Notes: a model not told the origin generated them from the sequence alone. A stretch of 46,061 nucleotides of DNA from Welwitschia mirabilis (GCA_051453625.1 JBOZIK010000001.1:254213739-254259799), one strand, 5' to 3'; positions 34,881 to 44,700 are shown, counted from the stretch's first letter. Numbers and translations are program-made.

Positions 34881-35905
34881 CTAATCAGATTCCTCCTCCT
34901 CTTCTTCTTCCTCTTTATAATCTTCTTTTGAATCTTCTTCTTCTTCATCTCCTTTTGAATGTGCTAAGCTTATGGCCTCTGCTGAAGTATCAACAATGTT
35001 ACATCCAACTACTATGAGTGCTTCCTTCATATGTCTGATACAGAAATCAATCCATCTTAGATATGAAAGAGTCTCATCAGAAGAGACTTCCTTTATAGAG
35101 GGTAACTTTGAGAACTTCTTGAAAGAGGTAAAGATGTACATACGAGAAAGAGGTACATGCCCAATGAGTGTCATACATTAGAGGATTTCAAGTTTGAAAT
35201 GGAAGGGTACATGAAAATGATGGCACAAAATTATGATAATCATAGAGTAGGTTAAGGTCCTAGTCCTATGATACTTCAACTGAGAGATCATATTCTTCAG
35301 TAGAATGGCAGAATAATTAATAGAATGCTTTATTCCTACCAGATATATTAGATATGCTCTACAGCTAGAGGCCTCATCATGATGCCCCGCTAATGGCAGA
35401 AAATTATAAGTGAAAATCAAATGAAGAAAGCAGTACTTGGGTGTTAATAAAGAAGTAAAAATGATGTGTTTCTAAGAGTGAGCCTTACCACAAATCTTCC
35501 TTGTCACTACAAGATTATCTTCCATGGTATCTTGAAGGAGGTCAAAACTCTTCATAATCACCTCTAGGAAGATCAGTCAGATTAGAGATGAGATTTGCAT
35601 TAACCCTTAACCACTTTCCCAAAACAAGGGTTTTAAAGGTTTGTGAACTATGATCATATGTTTTGTTGCAATAAAACATAGATAAGTAGAGCCAGCAACA
35701 TCTAGAAAATAATCAAGATCCTAATTTCTAAGGATTTGAATAACTTCCCTGAGCTCTCTAAGCTCTAAGGTTGCCACAGACCATTCTTGACAAATAGGTT
35801 TCTTTTCAAACTTCTTTAAAAACTTTTCAATGTCTTCCTTAGACATCCCTTGGTAGAAAATGGTAGGATCTCTTGATGGAGCTTTTTTGATGAGCTTTCA
35901 GCCAT
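34881..35905 (-). pseudogene. Env-like / plant-transposon-protein ORF with acidic tail
   Basis: Starts at ATG 35905 (AGAAATGGCT context): MAESSSKK. A one-base shift near 35880 moves it to the frame MSKEDIEKFLKKFEKKPICQ, followed by SVATLELRELREVI. That frame continues, with stops, through 35177 (a single TAA then TGT-ATG links the two halves) to 34881. Conserved-looking parts are IFTYNFLPLAGHHDEA, LIYLVGIKHSINY, MISQLKYH and RMYIFTSFKKFSKLPSI, ending in an acidic tail (DEEEEDSKEDYKEEEE). The pattern resembles the 'putative plant transposon protein' family (PF20167) and the plant Sirevirus env-like ORFs; family assignment is from memory. No clear signal peptide or membrane segment is visible. 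Position before the polypurine tracts fits env-like. Confidence 0.5.
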
Positions 35906-36059
35906 TTCTAAGATTCTAAAGGCAAAAAATGGAGAGAAAAACACTAGATCTATGAGAAAAGATCTAGATCTAGAAGGAAAAACTCTAGATCTAAAAGATA
36001 GAGAGGGATAGAACATAATAAAAATGATTTAGGGGCCTCTTTATTTCATAGATAAGGTG

Positions 36060-36300
36060 AAATAGGATGATTTGAAGAATGAAATCAAGTCCAACGATGG
36101 TACTTTCACACTATAATCCATCAGGTCTGGTTGACCGGTTGAATTTCTAGTCGACCTATAAAGACACGGGTCTATAGTATAGGAAGAGGTCTGGATAACC
36201 GGGCTCTTAGGTTAGCCAACCTACCACATCTAGTTGACCAAATCATGGATCTAGATCTGGTCGACCACCTTATAATCAGCCAGAGGATGGCAAGTTAGCC
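36060..36300 (-). promoter_or_regulatory. Leader/possible promoter of env-like ORF with GTCGAC motifs
   Basis: Contains motifs of the U3 type: TTGACC (36131), GTCGACC (36149), GTTGACC (36232), GTCGACC (36259). Downstream, towards the ORF, come pyrimidine-rich CCCTCTCTATC (about 36005) and several AGATCTAGA copies (35940-36000), as in a transcript leader. Suggests the ORF had its own promoter built from LTR-type motifs. Confidence 0.4.
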
Positions 36301-36520
36301 TCTAGTTCATATTTGTGATCGATAATAAAGTTACATAAATGGAGTGTTACTTTAGAATTATCTAAAAAACATTTAGTTTTACTAAAATTTAAGCTAATGT
36401 TTTTATTTTCAATGTTGTAGTTCATATAATTTAACTAATCGTCCAAACAAATATCTATTTTATAAATATTATCTACTCAATTTGTAGTAAGAATAATAAC
36501 ATTCATTTTCACATTCATAA
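36301..36520 (-). other. Deletion junction region between protease and env-like leader
   Basis: The protease frame ends near 36523. Integrase, RT and RNase H (about 3 kb in a complete Copia) should follow but are not there. The 220 bp are AT-rich with no motif, so the precise breakpoint is not visible. Confidence 0.5.
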
Positions 36521-36850
36521 TTTCACATTTTCATTTTTTTAAATATTATTTCGTGACCTTTGTCACACAATTGACAAATAATCAATAAGTTATGCTTCAA
36601 ATTATTCACATATAGTACATTATTAAGTTTAGGTAACTTACCTTTTTTGATGCATTCTATACCTTCTATCTTTGCCTTTTTATTATTTCCAAAAATGACA
36701 TCTTTCCCATCAATACTTCTTAGGTGTTGAGAATTTAATCTTTCTCCCATCATATGCCTTGAGGATCTACTTTCTAGGTACCAACTATTTGCACTTGATC
36801 CTTTGAAAGCTATCTATGTTAGAAGACTTTTGAGATTGTTAACTCTTATC
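36520..36850 (-). pseudogene. Sirevirus-type protease remnant, active site ESR
   Basis: Minus strand 36783 to 36751 reads WYLESRSSRHM, the Copia protease active-site block, with Asp to Glu and Gly to Arg at the catalytic triad (36772-36774 and 36766-36768). The frame then runs through MMGERLNSQHLRSIDGKDVI and KLPKLNNVLYVNNLKHNLLI to ISQLCDKG-like residues (here ICQLCDKGHEIIF), a strong match to the rest of the domain. It would cut the gag-pol polyprotein; with this triad it cannot. Confidence 0.85.
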
Positions 36851-37302
36851 TAATTAGTCTTATTATACTTATGGAGTACACTTATTTTACGAAGGAATTT
36901 AAATGGTAAATAATTTATAGAATCTGAGAAAATAATTAACTTTCTAATATTTCAAAATAACTTTGAATGCCCAATTTTATCATAAAAATTATATGAAACT
37001 CTAGAAGTATACTTACATTACCTATTTACTTGTTCTTGTGGATTTTGTAAAATAAAATCGATACCTAATTTGTTTCCAATAGATTTTCACATTTCAAGCC
37101 TTTATTCTAACTTAGAAGAATCACCAGAAAATTTATTTACAAAGAAAGACAGATTTTTTACTTGCGATAATAGGTTAGTGTTGTTAGATTTTAGCACATT
37201 GTACTTCATTTATATTTCCTCCTTCTCTCTGGTGAGAGCCTTCGCTACTTTATTTAAATTGTTTATCCTTTTAGTTAGCTTTTCACATTCTTTATGTAAC
37301 TC

Positions 37303-38443
37303 CTAACATGTATCCTCTGGCTCATTCTCTTCTTCATCGACCATGTCCAATTCATTAGGATCTGACATGCTAGGTAAGTTTTTAAGAGAAGGTACAATCC
37401 CCATAAATGATAATCTTTTGTCTCTGTTTGACTCTGAACTTAAACAGTTATCATCATCATGATCCTCATTGTCCCATGTTGCAGCAAAAGAGAGATTCCT
37501 TATTTTTCTATTATCTCTTTTTATGTTGGGGCATTCCTTTGCCATATGATCAAATCCTTTACATGAGTAGCATTGGATTTATTTTTTTTTTTTTTTTCTT
37601 ATTTCTATATTTTAGATAACTTCTCCTTCAGCTTATACTTGACTCACCTTCCTTTTTCTTTCTATATAGAAACTTCCTGAATCTTCTAACTAGGAGAGCC
37701 ACTTCATCATCATCCAAATCCTTATCTGATCTTTTAGACCTGTATTCTTCTTACACACATTTCAAGGTAATACCTTTCTTCTTATTTTTAAAAAATTTAA
37801 GTTCATAGTTTTATATATTACCTTGTAGCTCTTCTAGTTCTATTACATTTATGTTCTTACTCTTTTCAATGGCTATAACCTTTGGTTCAAATCTCTTTGG
37901 TAGAGATCTCAATATCTTTCTGATCATCTTTCCTTCATCCAAGCATTTTCTAAGGCTTATCATAGAGTTTATAATATTAGTGAGTCTTATAAAGAACTCT
38001 TGCAAAGTCTCCTCCTCATCCATATGGATGTCTTCAAATTTAGAAATAAGCATTTGAAGTTTTTGCTTACTTTATAGTTGAAGTTCCTACATGTGCTATC
38101 TCAATAGTGTCCTAAGCCATTTTAGCATAATTATAATTCACTATAAATTTAAACTCATCTACACAGACTATATAAAATATTGCATTAAGAGCATAGGCAT
38201 CTATGGTGGCTTTGGTTTTGTCAATAGTATTTCATTAATCTCAGGATTTGAAAACTAAGGTGGTATTTCTGTCGGCATCCATTTTTGATGACATAGGCAC
38301 AGAATAACCCTTATATATAACTTCTTCTATATCAGCATCTAAAGATCTAAGAAAAATTCTCATTTTGTCTTTCCGGTAAGCAAATTTAACCTGTCAAACA
38401 TGGGTAGATGACTAGTAGAAAAACCATCAGATGGTTTACTCAT
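37303..38443 (-). pseudogene. Sirevirus-type gag with intact CCHC knuckle
   Basis: Starts at ATG 38443 (MSKPSDGFSTSHLPMFDR), 52 bp after the primer site. After frame changes the UBN2 capsid domain is clear at 38053-37811: HMDEEETLQEFFIRLTNI and MIRKILRSLPKRFEPKVIAI. A perfect zinc knuckle CYSCKGFDHMAKEC lies at 37572-37531. It is followed by an acidic part with SFAATWDNEDHDDDN and FMGIVPSL, and near 37300-37060 a Lys/Glu-rich, coiled-coil-like part (LTKRINNLNKVAKALTREK). This layout is that of Sirevirus gag. At least three stops or shifts make it non-functional as read. Confidence 0.85.
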
Positions 38444-38453
38444 TATAGGGTTC

Positions 38454-38558
38454 TAAAGTCTAGATCAGTTAAAATCTAAAGAAGACTTAACTTAGCTCTG
38501 ATACCAATTGATAGGATCGAGAACCCTATAAGGGGAGTGAATAGGTTCTTAAAAATTA
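38454..38558 (-). repeat. Left copy of 105-bp duplicate flanking gap
   Basis: Matches 38659-38763 at 104 of 105 positions; the one difference is C (38518) versus T (38723). It contains its own copy of the primer site (38495-38506) and LTR start (38509). Confidence 0.95.
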
Positions 38559-38658
38559 NNNNNNNNNNNNNNNNNNNNNNNNNNNNNNNNNNNNNNNNNN
38601 NNNNNNNNNNNNNNNNNNNNNNNNNNNNNNNNNNNNNNNNNNNNNNNNNNNNNNNNNN
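38559..38658. other. Assembly gap (100 N placeholder), probably false
   Basis: Exactly 100 N between two nearly identical 105-bp sequences. Collapsing them gives a normal LTR, primer site, gag order. Confidence 0.9.
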
Positions 38659-38699
38659 TAAAGTCTAGATCAGTTAAAATCTAAAGAAGACTTAACTTA

Positions 38700-38711
38700 G
38701 CTCTGATACCA
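38700..38711 (-). other. Primer binding site of Sirevirus-type element
   Basis: Minus strand TGGTATCAGAGC, two bases (AT) from the LTR end CTATCA. A duplicate of it lies at 38495-38506 because of the false gap. It sets the element orientation as minus. Confidence 0.92.
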
Positions 38712-38713
38712 AT

Positions 38714-40270
38714 TGATAGGATTGAGAACCCTATAAGGGGAGTGAATAGGTTCTTAAAAATTAAAATAAAATAAACTAACAATTCATGATATATCAAAAG
38801 TTTTCTTAAAATAATTTATTAATTGAATTTCTGCATGTAAGGAAAAGCTAAAATTATTTAAAGAAATGAAACTAACTGAAAGCAAAAAATACCAAATAGA
38901 TGCACGTAGGATTTATAGTGGTTTAGGAAACCTCTTACCTCACTCTCGATAATTAGCTTATCACTAAGCTTAATCCAGATCTTTGTTACTCCACCACGTA
39001 TTCCAAGTTCACCTGTAACCTTTACAAATAGATTTTTTTAGGCTTAGTCTCAATTTTTGAACAGACTTTTCTAGGGTTAGTCTTAACCTTTAAATGGACT
39101 TTTGTAGGCTAACTCTCAACCTTTTACAATGTAAAATAGTGATGCAATAATGCCAAGATACACAGATATCACTCGTCATTGATATAGTAGATTTGATGAA
39201 ACTCTTCTTCTATAGATGTACAACAGATAAAGCACTAGATCTGATCTGCAGATAACATAGATGATAAATCTTCCTTGTTTAGGAGTACAAATGTCAAGAT
39301 TCAACAGTGAATATCATAAGATTTTTGTTCTTCTTCATCAGTTAAAAAGGTTCTTTAGTCATCTTTCTCTTAGCTATTTATATTGGAAGGATTCTAAGGT
39401 TTTATTATATTTAAAAATGCACTTCCAATAGCTATAAATAACTAGAAAATGACTATCTAACAGATACAAATCAAATAGAAAATTTTAATTCCATTCCAGT
39501 TGGTCAATCCCTCAAAAGTCCAGTTGATCACATCTGGTGTCGTGACTTACACAAGTTGCACGAGTGAAATTTTTGATCAACTCAGTTTCTTAAGGCTCTA
39601 AGTCCGATTGATCCTTTAGGATCTGGTCGACCCTAATCTGGTCACTCACCATTATGTCCGATCACCTGCTAGTCTTTATAAAAGATTATTCCAATTTTCT
39701 ACATCAAGTTCAGTCGACCCCTTCAGGTGTCTAATTCATTCCATGATGATAGGCTTAGGAGTATTAACTGCACAGTGCTCAATTCTAGTCGATCTTTCAA
39801 AGATCTGGTCAACCTCTTAACAATTGGTTTAGGAGTATTGCTCTCAAGTTCATAGTTTCGGTCGACCCCATCATAGGTCCGATTGATCCCTTATCATTTA
39901 GATTAGGGATACTATTACCAGGCTCACAAATCTAGTCGACTCCATAAAAGGTCTAGTTGACCCCTTGTCATTTGGTTCAAGGATGTTAGCTCTTTAGATC
40001 AGAGGTCTAGTCAACCCCATCAAAAATCCATTCGACCCCTCTGAATTTAGTTTATTTCTAAGTATCTGCTTCAAGTGCGGTCAATCCCTTGAAAGTCTAG
40101 TCAATCCTTCAAGAGGGTAAATGAACTTGATAGGTTTCTAGTTATTAGAATTCGATAGTTTTAGGTTCATCATTAAACCTATAAGTGATTAACATCTTCT
40201 GCACAAGATATACAAAATTTGCTACACAGAAAACATTAGTTTGACACAATTGACAAAACATAATCTAACA
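38714..40270 (-). repeat. 5' LTR of Sirevirus-type element
   Basis: Element-sense start TGTTAGATTATG (40270) and end CCTATCA (38714) give the standard TG...CA. Aligns with 32570-34289 throughout, with many C/T and G/A differences. Contains the GTCGAC array at 39500-40120. Confidence 0.92.
39500..40120 (-). repeat. GTCGAC-type motif array in U3 of 5' LTR, period about 73 bp
   Basis: GTCGACC-like motifs recur near 39714, 39789, 39861, 39936, 40010 and 40080, spaced 70-75 bp. Each has a second, usually weaker copy about 20-25 bp later. The intervening text (TTAGGAGTATT / AAGGATGTTAGCTCT) also repeats, so these are diverged tandem units. Confidence 0.8.
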
Positions 40271-40275
40271 GATTC
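40271..40275. repeat. Target site duplication GATTC, right
   Basis: Identical to 32565-32569 at the other end of the inserted element. Confidence 0.9.
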
Positions 40276-40509
40276 ATGTTGAGTATGAAGATACCAATTA
40301 AATTTTAGGTTGTCAAATTCTTCTTTATAAATATTGTGAAAATCCATGCATATCTAAGAGGTGATTTTCTTTTTTTGCACATATTAGAGAGAATTTTTTT
40401 AAATTTACCTATAGAAAAAGTAACTTAAAAAATAGGAACAAGTATTAAGCAATGCAAACTTAATATTTTGACAAGTTTCAAGGACAAAACATCTTAAGAA
40501 GGTGAAAAA
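40276..40509 (+). pseudogene. Gypsy pol 3'-end remnant (chromodomain-like) and polypurine tract
   Basis: Continues the gypsy internal region after the insertion. A frame across and after the duplication reads VEYEDTN then ILG, reminiscent of the start of the integrase chromodomain, but the rest is unreadable. 40470-40509 (TTTCAAGGACAAAACATCTTAAGAAGGTGAAAAA) resembles the conserved end of Del/Tekay pol leading into the polypurine tract. Confidence 0.45.
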
Positions 40510-40928
40510 TGTCATGCCTATATTTTTAAGGTCCAAAGATTAGTTTAAAATCTAAATTAAAATAATTTTATTATTATAGAGTCCACAAGCTAATGTAGTT
40601 ATTGTAATTATTGAGATAAAATTATATTCTAGAAAACTTGATTCTTAAAAGTTTATTCATGTTGTAATAGCTATAATATTATTTTTGTTGTTATACTCCT
40701 TTGTAATTATGATCTTGAGTGGTAAAATTTGTGGTTATGATAGTAGGTAAACTAGTGGATTGCATTATTATTATTTTCCATTAAGTAATTATTACATTTT
40801 CTTTTTACATAGAAAAATATTATTATGTGATGGTTCTTTTAATTCTTTATTTCAAATAAAAACATTATTATTTAATATATTATGCACCTAGTGGTCAAGT
40901 AAGTAATGATGAAATATTATAAAACTTC

Positions 40929-40993
40929 TACCACTTCCAATACTTCCACCACTACCACCACCATTTCCACCACTTCCACCACCTTTACCACTC
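40929..40993 (+). repeat. CCACTTCCA / CCACTACCA minisatellite
   Basis: About seven imperfect 9-bp units, pyrimidine/CCA-rich, about 50 bp upstream of a TATA-like sequence in the gypsy LTR. Absent from the truncated 5' LTR. Confidence 0.8.
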
Positions 40994-41489
40994 TCTCTTA
41001 TGATGGTGTCTCTTTACATCTCATATCCTCTTGTTATAAATAGGACTTTCTTCTCATCATATTTTCATATCTTCAAGAAATATTTTTATTATCAAATCTT
41101 GGCAACCTCAAACTTGAAGATTGAAAGCCTTGGAGCTTTCAAATCTTGAAAGAGCCTTGAGATATTTAGACATTAATATGAGTATGGTTTCCATTTTATT
41201 ATTGCATCCTTATTTTATCCCTTTCTTGTATGCATCTTGTATACATTTCTATTTTTTCTTATTTTCTTGCAAATGTTGTAAAGCTGTTAGAAGTTCGTAA
41301 TGTTGGTAGTTGATAAACTGCATTCTTGATTATGAATCCTATATTTTACTACCTTCTCTTAAAAAGTATTTATGAAATTTTATTCTTATTGAGGATCTAT
41401 ATTTTAATGATATATCTTGATCATGATTTTTTTGATATCTTGAATTCTTGTAATCTTATGAAAATGAATTTTACATAGATTACTAATTG

Positions 41490-41700
41490 AGATAGTATAA
41501 TGTGAAAATCCACAGATCAGTGAATAAGGTGATGGGGTTGATTGATTGATTAATTATACCATAGGTCACCAAATGAGCTAATGGGCTTCACAGATTACAA
41601 ATGAGGAAGTGGAATAAGAGAATATATGAACTATGATGAAAAATTCACAGCCAAAAGAGGCAGTGGACCCCAAAGATCACCTAATGAGGTAGTGGTAGAT
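41490..41700 (+). repeat. Degenerate ACAGATCACCGAATGAGGTAGTGG repeats in gypsy LTR
   Basis: Units such as ACAGATCAGTGAATAAGGTGATGGG, GGTCACCAAATGAGCTAATGGG, ACAGATTACAAATGAGGAAGTGG and AAGATCACCTAATGAGGTAGTGG recur at irregular spacing. The same set is in the 5' LTR at 28690-28880. Confidence 0.75.
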
Positions 41701-42524
41701 ATCAAAAAATACATATATATGATGAAAAATTTATTGAAAAAATAGGTATTTCTCATATCATTTTTATAAGATTGTTATTTCAAATTCTTGAAATGTTCAT
41801 CATTTCTTGGAAATTCTTGATTCTTGCCTTACTAAATATTGAGACTTAGAATATTAATCTTGCCTTGCTTGGATCATAGTAGAAGCTATGAAATTTCTAT
41901 AATTCTCACTCCATATTTCTTATGTAAATAAATAGTAAAACTAGAGCTTAAATGCCAAGGAGGGCATAGAGAAATGGAAATTATTATTCCAGTTTGTGTT
42001 GAAATATTTATCTTGGACTGAAATTTGTAGTTCTTAGTGAATGTTGAAATTTTAGTGATGTATATATTATGATCTTGAGAATACTTTCCAAATTAAATCA
42101 TGTGTATTCATGATTATACTCACTTGAATTTGTAATAGCAAAAGTGAGAAATTTTTATTTTCTTGTTAAAATTTTCTATATTTTCATTGTTGATTTTTCT
42201 ATAATTATTAGAATAATTGTTGATTTTTTTTGAAGTATCATTATACCATAATTACTTTTGAAATAATTATTATTATAGTAGGTTACGTTTAGATTTTAAA
42301 AAAAGAATATTTAATGCTTATGGAAGAGAGGACCATATTCGAAAGGATTACTATTATTATAAGGAAGTTGTAATTTCTTGAGAAGAATAGACCATATGTG
42401 ATTTAGGTTATAATAACGTTTTAAAAAAAGTAATGTTTTCGGTTATAAAAAGTTAGGTGTTATAATTTTAAATTATTCAAAAAGTAATGTTTTTCAATTA
42501 TGAAAAGTTAGGTGTTACATACAT

Positions 42525-43320
42525 CCTTGGTAACAACACCAAAATTGATTAACTATAGTACAATGTTTAGTTTTAAAATAAGTAAAACACCTAGTATCAT
42601 TCTTCCATAAGGATGGAGGAGGTAAATTAATCAAAAGATACACGATTATTCTATCTTGTAATGAAAAACCAAATAAAAGAGAAATTATAGTTTGAAAAAG
42701 AAAAAGTGATCTTCAGTTAGCAACACAAGGGAACGAAAATGCTCTAAGGATCTAACAATTCATCCCACTCTTCTCCTTTGCTCTAAAGATTCTTGTATCT
42801 TGAAAATACTTACAATTATCAATTCATTAAGGCTCAGCAAAAAGGCATAATTGCATCCACTACATGAGTGTTCGTGAGTTATCAAGTACTCTCAATACTT
42901 CATAGTCCTATATAAGCATGAAAAGTATGAACCTAAGTGCATAAAATCTGTCAAATAATAGGAACCATAAATTAGGAAAAAAACATTAAATAACTCACAT
43001 GGTTTGAAAGAACTTGATAACTAAATAAGCTCATATAAAGATTGCTAATACCATTTTTTATCATTAACAGTAGAAGAATAAACCTATTTTAAGAAGTAGT
43101 CCTATCAAAAGATTACTAATACTAATGAAAATTGTGAATTAACAATTAAATGGATCAAACTAATTCTTGTATTAAACTTCAAATAAATGTACATTATATC
43201 AATGAAGAAAGAGAAGAAGAAAAGCTCCTCAACTAGCCATGGAGCATTTGGCCCCCAAGAAAGAGTGTTAAAAAACCATGACATCCTAGCCTCCAAGTCT
43301 TCCCCATGATAAGCCAACCA
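42525..43320. other. Downstream part of minus-strand LTR-like segment or relic DNA
   Basis: No gene seen. The minus-strand open frame 43317-43105 (MAYHGEDLEARMSWFFNTLS) begins just downstream of the minus-strand TATA module at 43349 and is probably R/U5 sequence read as protein. No tRNA-Met primer site found on the minus strand here. Confidence 0.35.
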
Positions 43321-43324
43321 AAAG

Positions 43325-43360
43325 ATGAATACAAAGAAGGTTTCAAGGCCCTTTTATAAG
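43325..43360 (-). promoter_or_regulatory. TATA/start-site module, minus strand
   Basis: Minus strand CTTATAAAAGGGCCTTGAAACC, then TTCTTTGTATTCATCTTTTGG. TATA box 43358-43349. It closely resembles the plus-strand module at 4218-4256 in sequence and spacing, so both are probably LTR promoters of one retroelement family. Confidence 0.5.
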
Positions 43361-44700
43361 GAGAGATGGGGGTGAGGGGTGGTGATAATGCAAAATTTAC
43401 ATCATTTATAATATATTTTATACATATTTGGTTGCTAGAAACATAAAATTACTATTTACTTTACATAAATAATAGCAATTATCTTTCATATATAGATATT
43501 ATTTTAAAATTATAATTTAGTATTACATATTGATTATAGTGCATAACTTAGTAATTAATAAAAATAATATTATTGTTTTGTAAGCTTATGCACACAAGGA
43601 GCATAATAACAAGTGTCACAACAACTATTAATGAAGAATAATAAGACAAGAAGGAAGAAAAGTGTCTCATTATAATCAAATGCCACATGGAAAATGGAGG
43701 ATAAATCTATTATAATCCCTAAATTCATGCATTACATATGACAATGTGCTCCCTTAATATAAGAGGAGCTGATATTCATTCTTGTACAAGTGTTTTCCCT
43801 CTAACTACCTCAAGACTAGGATAAATACAACCTAAAGGTACCATCATGGGATCTTTTAGGCACACTCTGCATAACATCCAAGAATGATAGCAAGCCTTGG
43901 AATCAACTTTGGAGTAATATTCTTCATTTCAGTTGTGACCTGCAAAGGAAATACTATTTGTAATTAGTTTATTTATCATAGTATAAGCATTATATTTTTG
44001 AAAAGAATATGTTTATATTATGATTTTATTTTAGCATTTGTTACATATTGTAAAACTAATAAGTTATCTATTAGAATGCTATTTTACTTTGTTTACATGA
44101 TAAAAAGTATTGTGAACTAATATGTTACTTGAAAAAGTAATAATTTATCTTATCTTCCTCCTATATCTATTGCTGGATAGATATTAGGATATAATAGTGA
44201 CTAGGGATAGGTGTTGTCCAGCATTATTTTACTACTATTTTTATGTTACTAACCCCTATAATCTTGTATTTTATGTACATCCTTGGCTAGATAAATTAAT
44301 AAAGAACTTTTTTGTTCTAAGAACTGATCTTGAGAAATGTTGTAGAAGTAACAGTTTGTACAAGAACATCATTTTTAGTGACCTAAATAATAAATTTAAA
44401 TAAAGTTAATACTTCAAAGTTAAATATATCCTTGAAGGCCTCTCCTTAAATAAAATATATTATGATAAGTTCTATGAGATTACGGTTACAACAACAATTA
44501 TTCCATATTTTTATCTAGATTTCCTACATGAATCTGCATAAATAATCTTAATCCCAGGACCTATCATTTAATGCTAGAAGAAGGGCCGTCTTTAAATTTA
44601 TCTAGAATAGGTTAAAGTTTTTCGAGTTGCTATTTATCTTATTTAAAAAAAATTCTTGTCATTAGTAGACTATAGAATAGGATAGTTTGATGTTGAAATA
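43361..44700. other. Non-coding stretch, possible second promoter near 43758
   Basis: TTAATATAAGAGGAGCTGAT at about 43756 is a TATA-like element, followed by TTCATTCTTGTACAAG. It lies about 940 bp upstream of the decayed ORF at 44701 on the same strand, so it may be its promoter or LTR. The open frame 44197-44403 has no recognisable family and I treat it as chance. Confidence 0.35.

Larger units (their letters stand above)
32570..40270 (-). mobile_element. Sirevirus-type Copia element, pol-deleted, with env-like ORF
   Basis: Two LTRs (32570-34289 and 38714-40270), a primer site at 38700-38711, a polypurine tract against the other LTR (34291-34301) and identical 5-bp duplications (GATTC) show one complete insertion on the minus strand. 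Inside, in element order: gag with intact zinc knuckle and a coiled-coil-like tail, protease, a leader with GTCGAC motifs, an env-like ORF with an acidic tail, then several polypurine tracts. Integrase, RT and RNase H are absent between protease and the env-like ORF. Sireviruses are the Copia lineage with env-like ORFs, coiled-coil gag and multiple polypurine tracts (from memory of the literature). It needed enzymes from relatives to move. Confidence 0.85.
28381..42519 (+). mobile_element. Ty3/gypsy (Del/Tekay-like) element, 5' truncated, nonautonomous
   Basis: Two related LTRs bound it: 28381-29653 (lacking its left part) and 40510-42519. A perfect tRNA-Met primer site follows the first LTR, then gag. 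The 3' end has the polypurine/TGTCATGCC junction typical of Del/Tekay elements. No protease, RT, RNase H or integrase motifs are visible in the remaining internal DNA (29670-32564 plus 40276-40509), only about 3.1 kb. A second element (32570-40270) is inserted in it on the opposite strand. Five bases after the 3' LTR are TACAT; a matching left copy cannot be expected because the left end is lost. Confidence 0.82.
40510..42519 (+). repeat. 3' LTR of gypsy element (2010 bp)
   Basis: Starts TGTCATGCC after the purine tract, the usual Del/Tekay form, and ends GTTAGGTGTTACA. It contains a CCACTTCCA minisatellite (40929-40993), a TATA-type TTATAAATAGG near 41034-41044, and GAGGTAGTGG-type repeats (41500-41700). 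41174-42519 aligns with 28381-29653. Confidence 0.85.

Noticed and set aside
34972-35181. Plus-strand ORF opposite the env-like frame
   Set aside because: It is the antisense shadow of the minus-strand env-like ORF, which has the family-like pattern and acidic tail.
37851-38057. Plus-strand ORF opposite gag
   Set aside because: Antisense shadow of the UBN2 capsid domain on the minus strand.
43105-43317. 70-residue minus ORF MAYHGEDLEARMSWFFNTLS
   Set aside because: It begins just downstream of a minus-strand TATA module and is better explained as transcribed LTR sequence; no family known.
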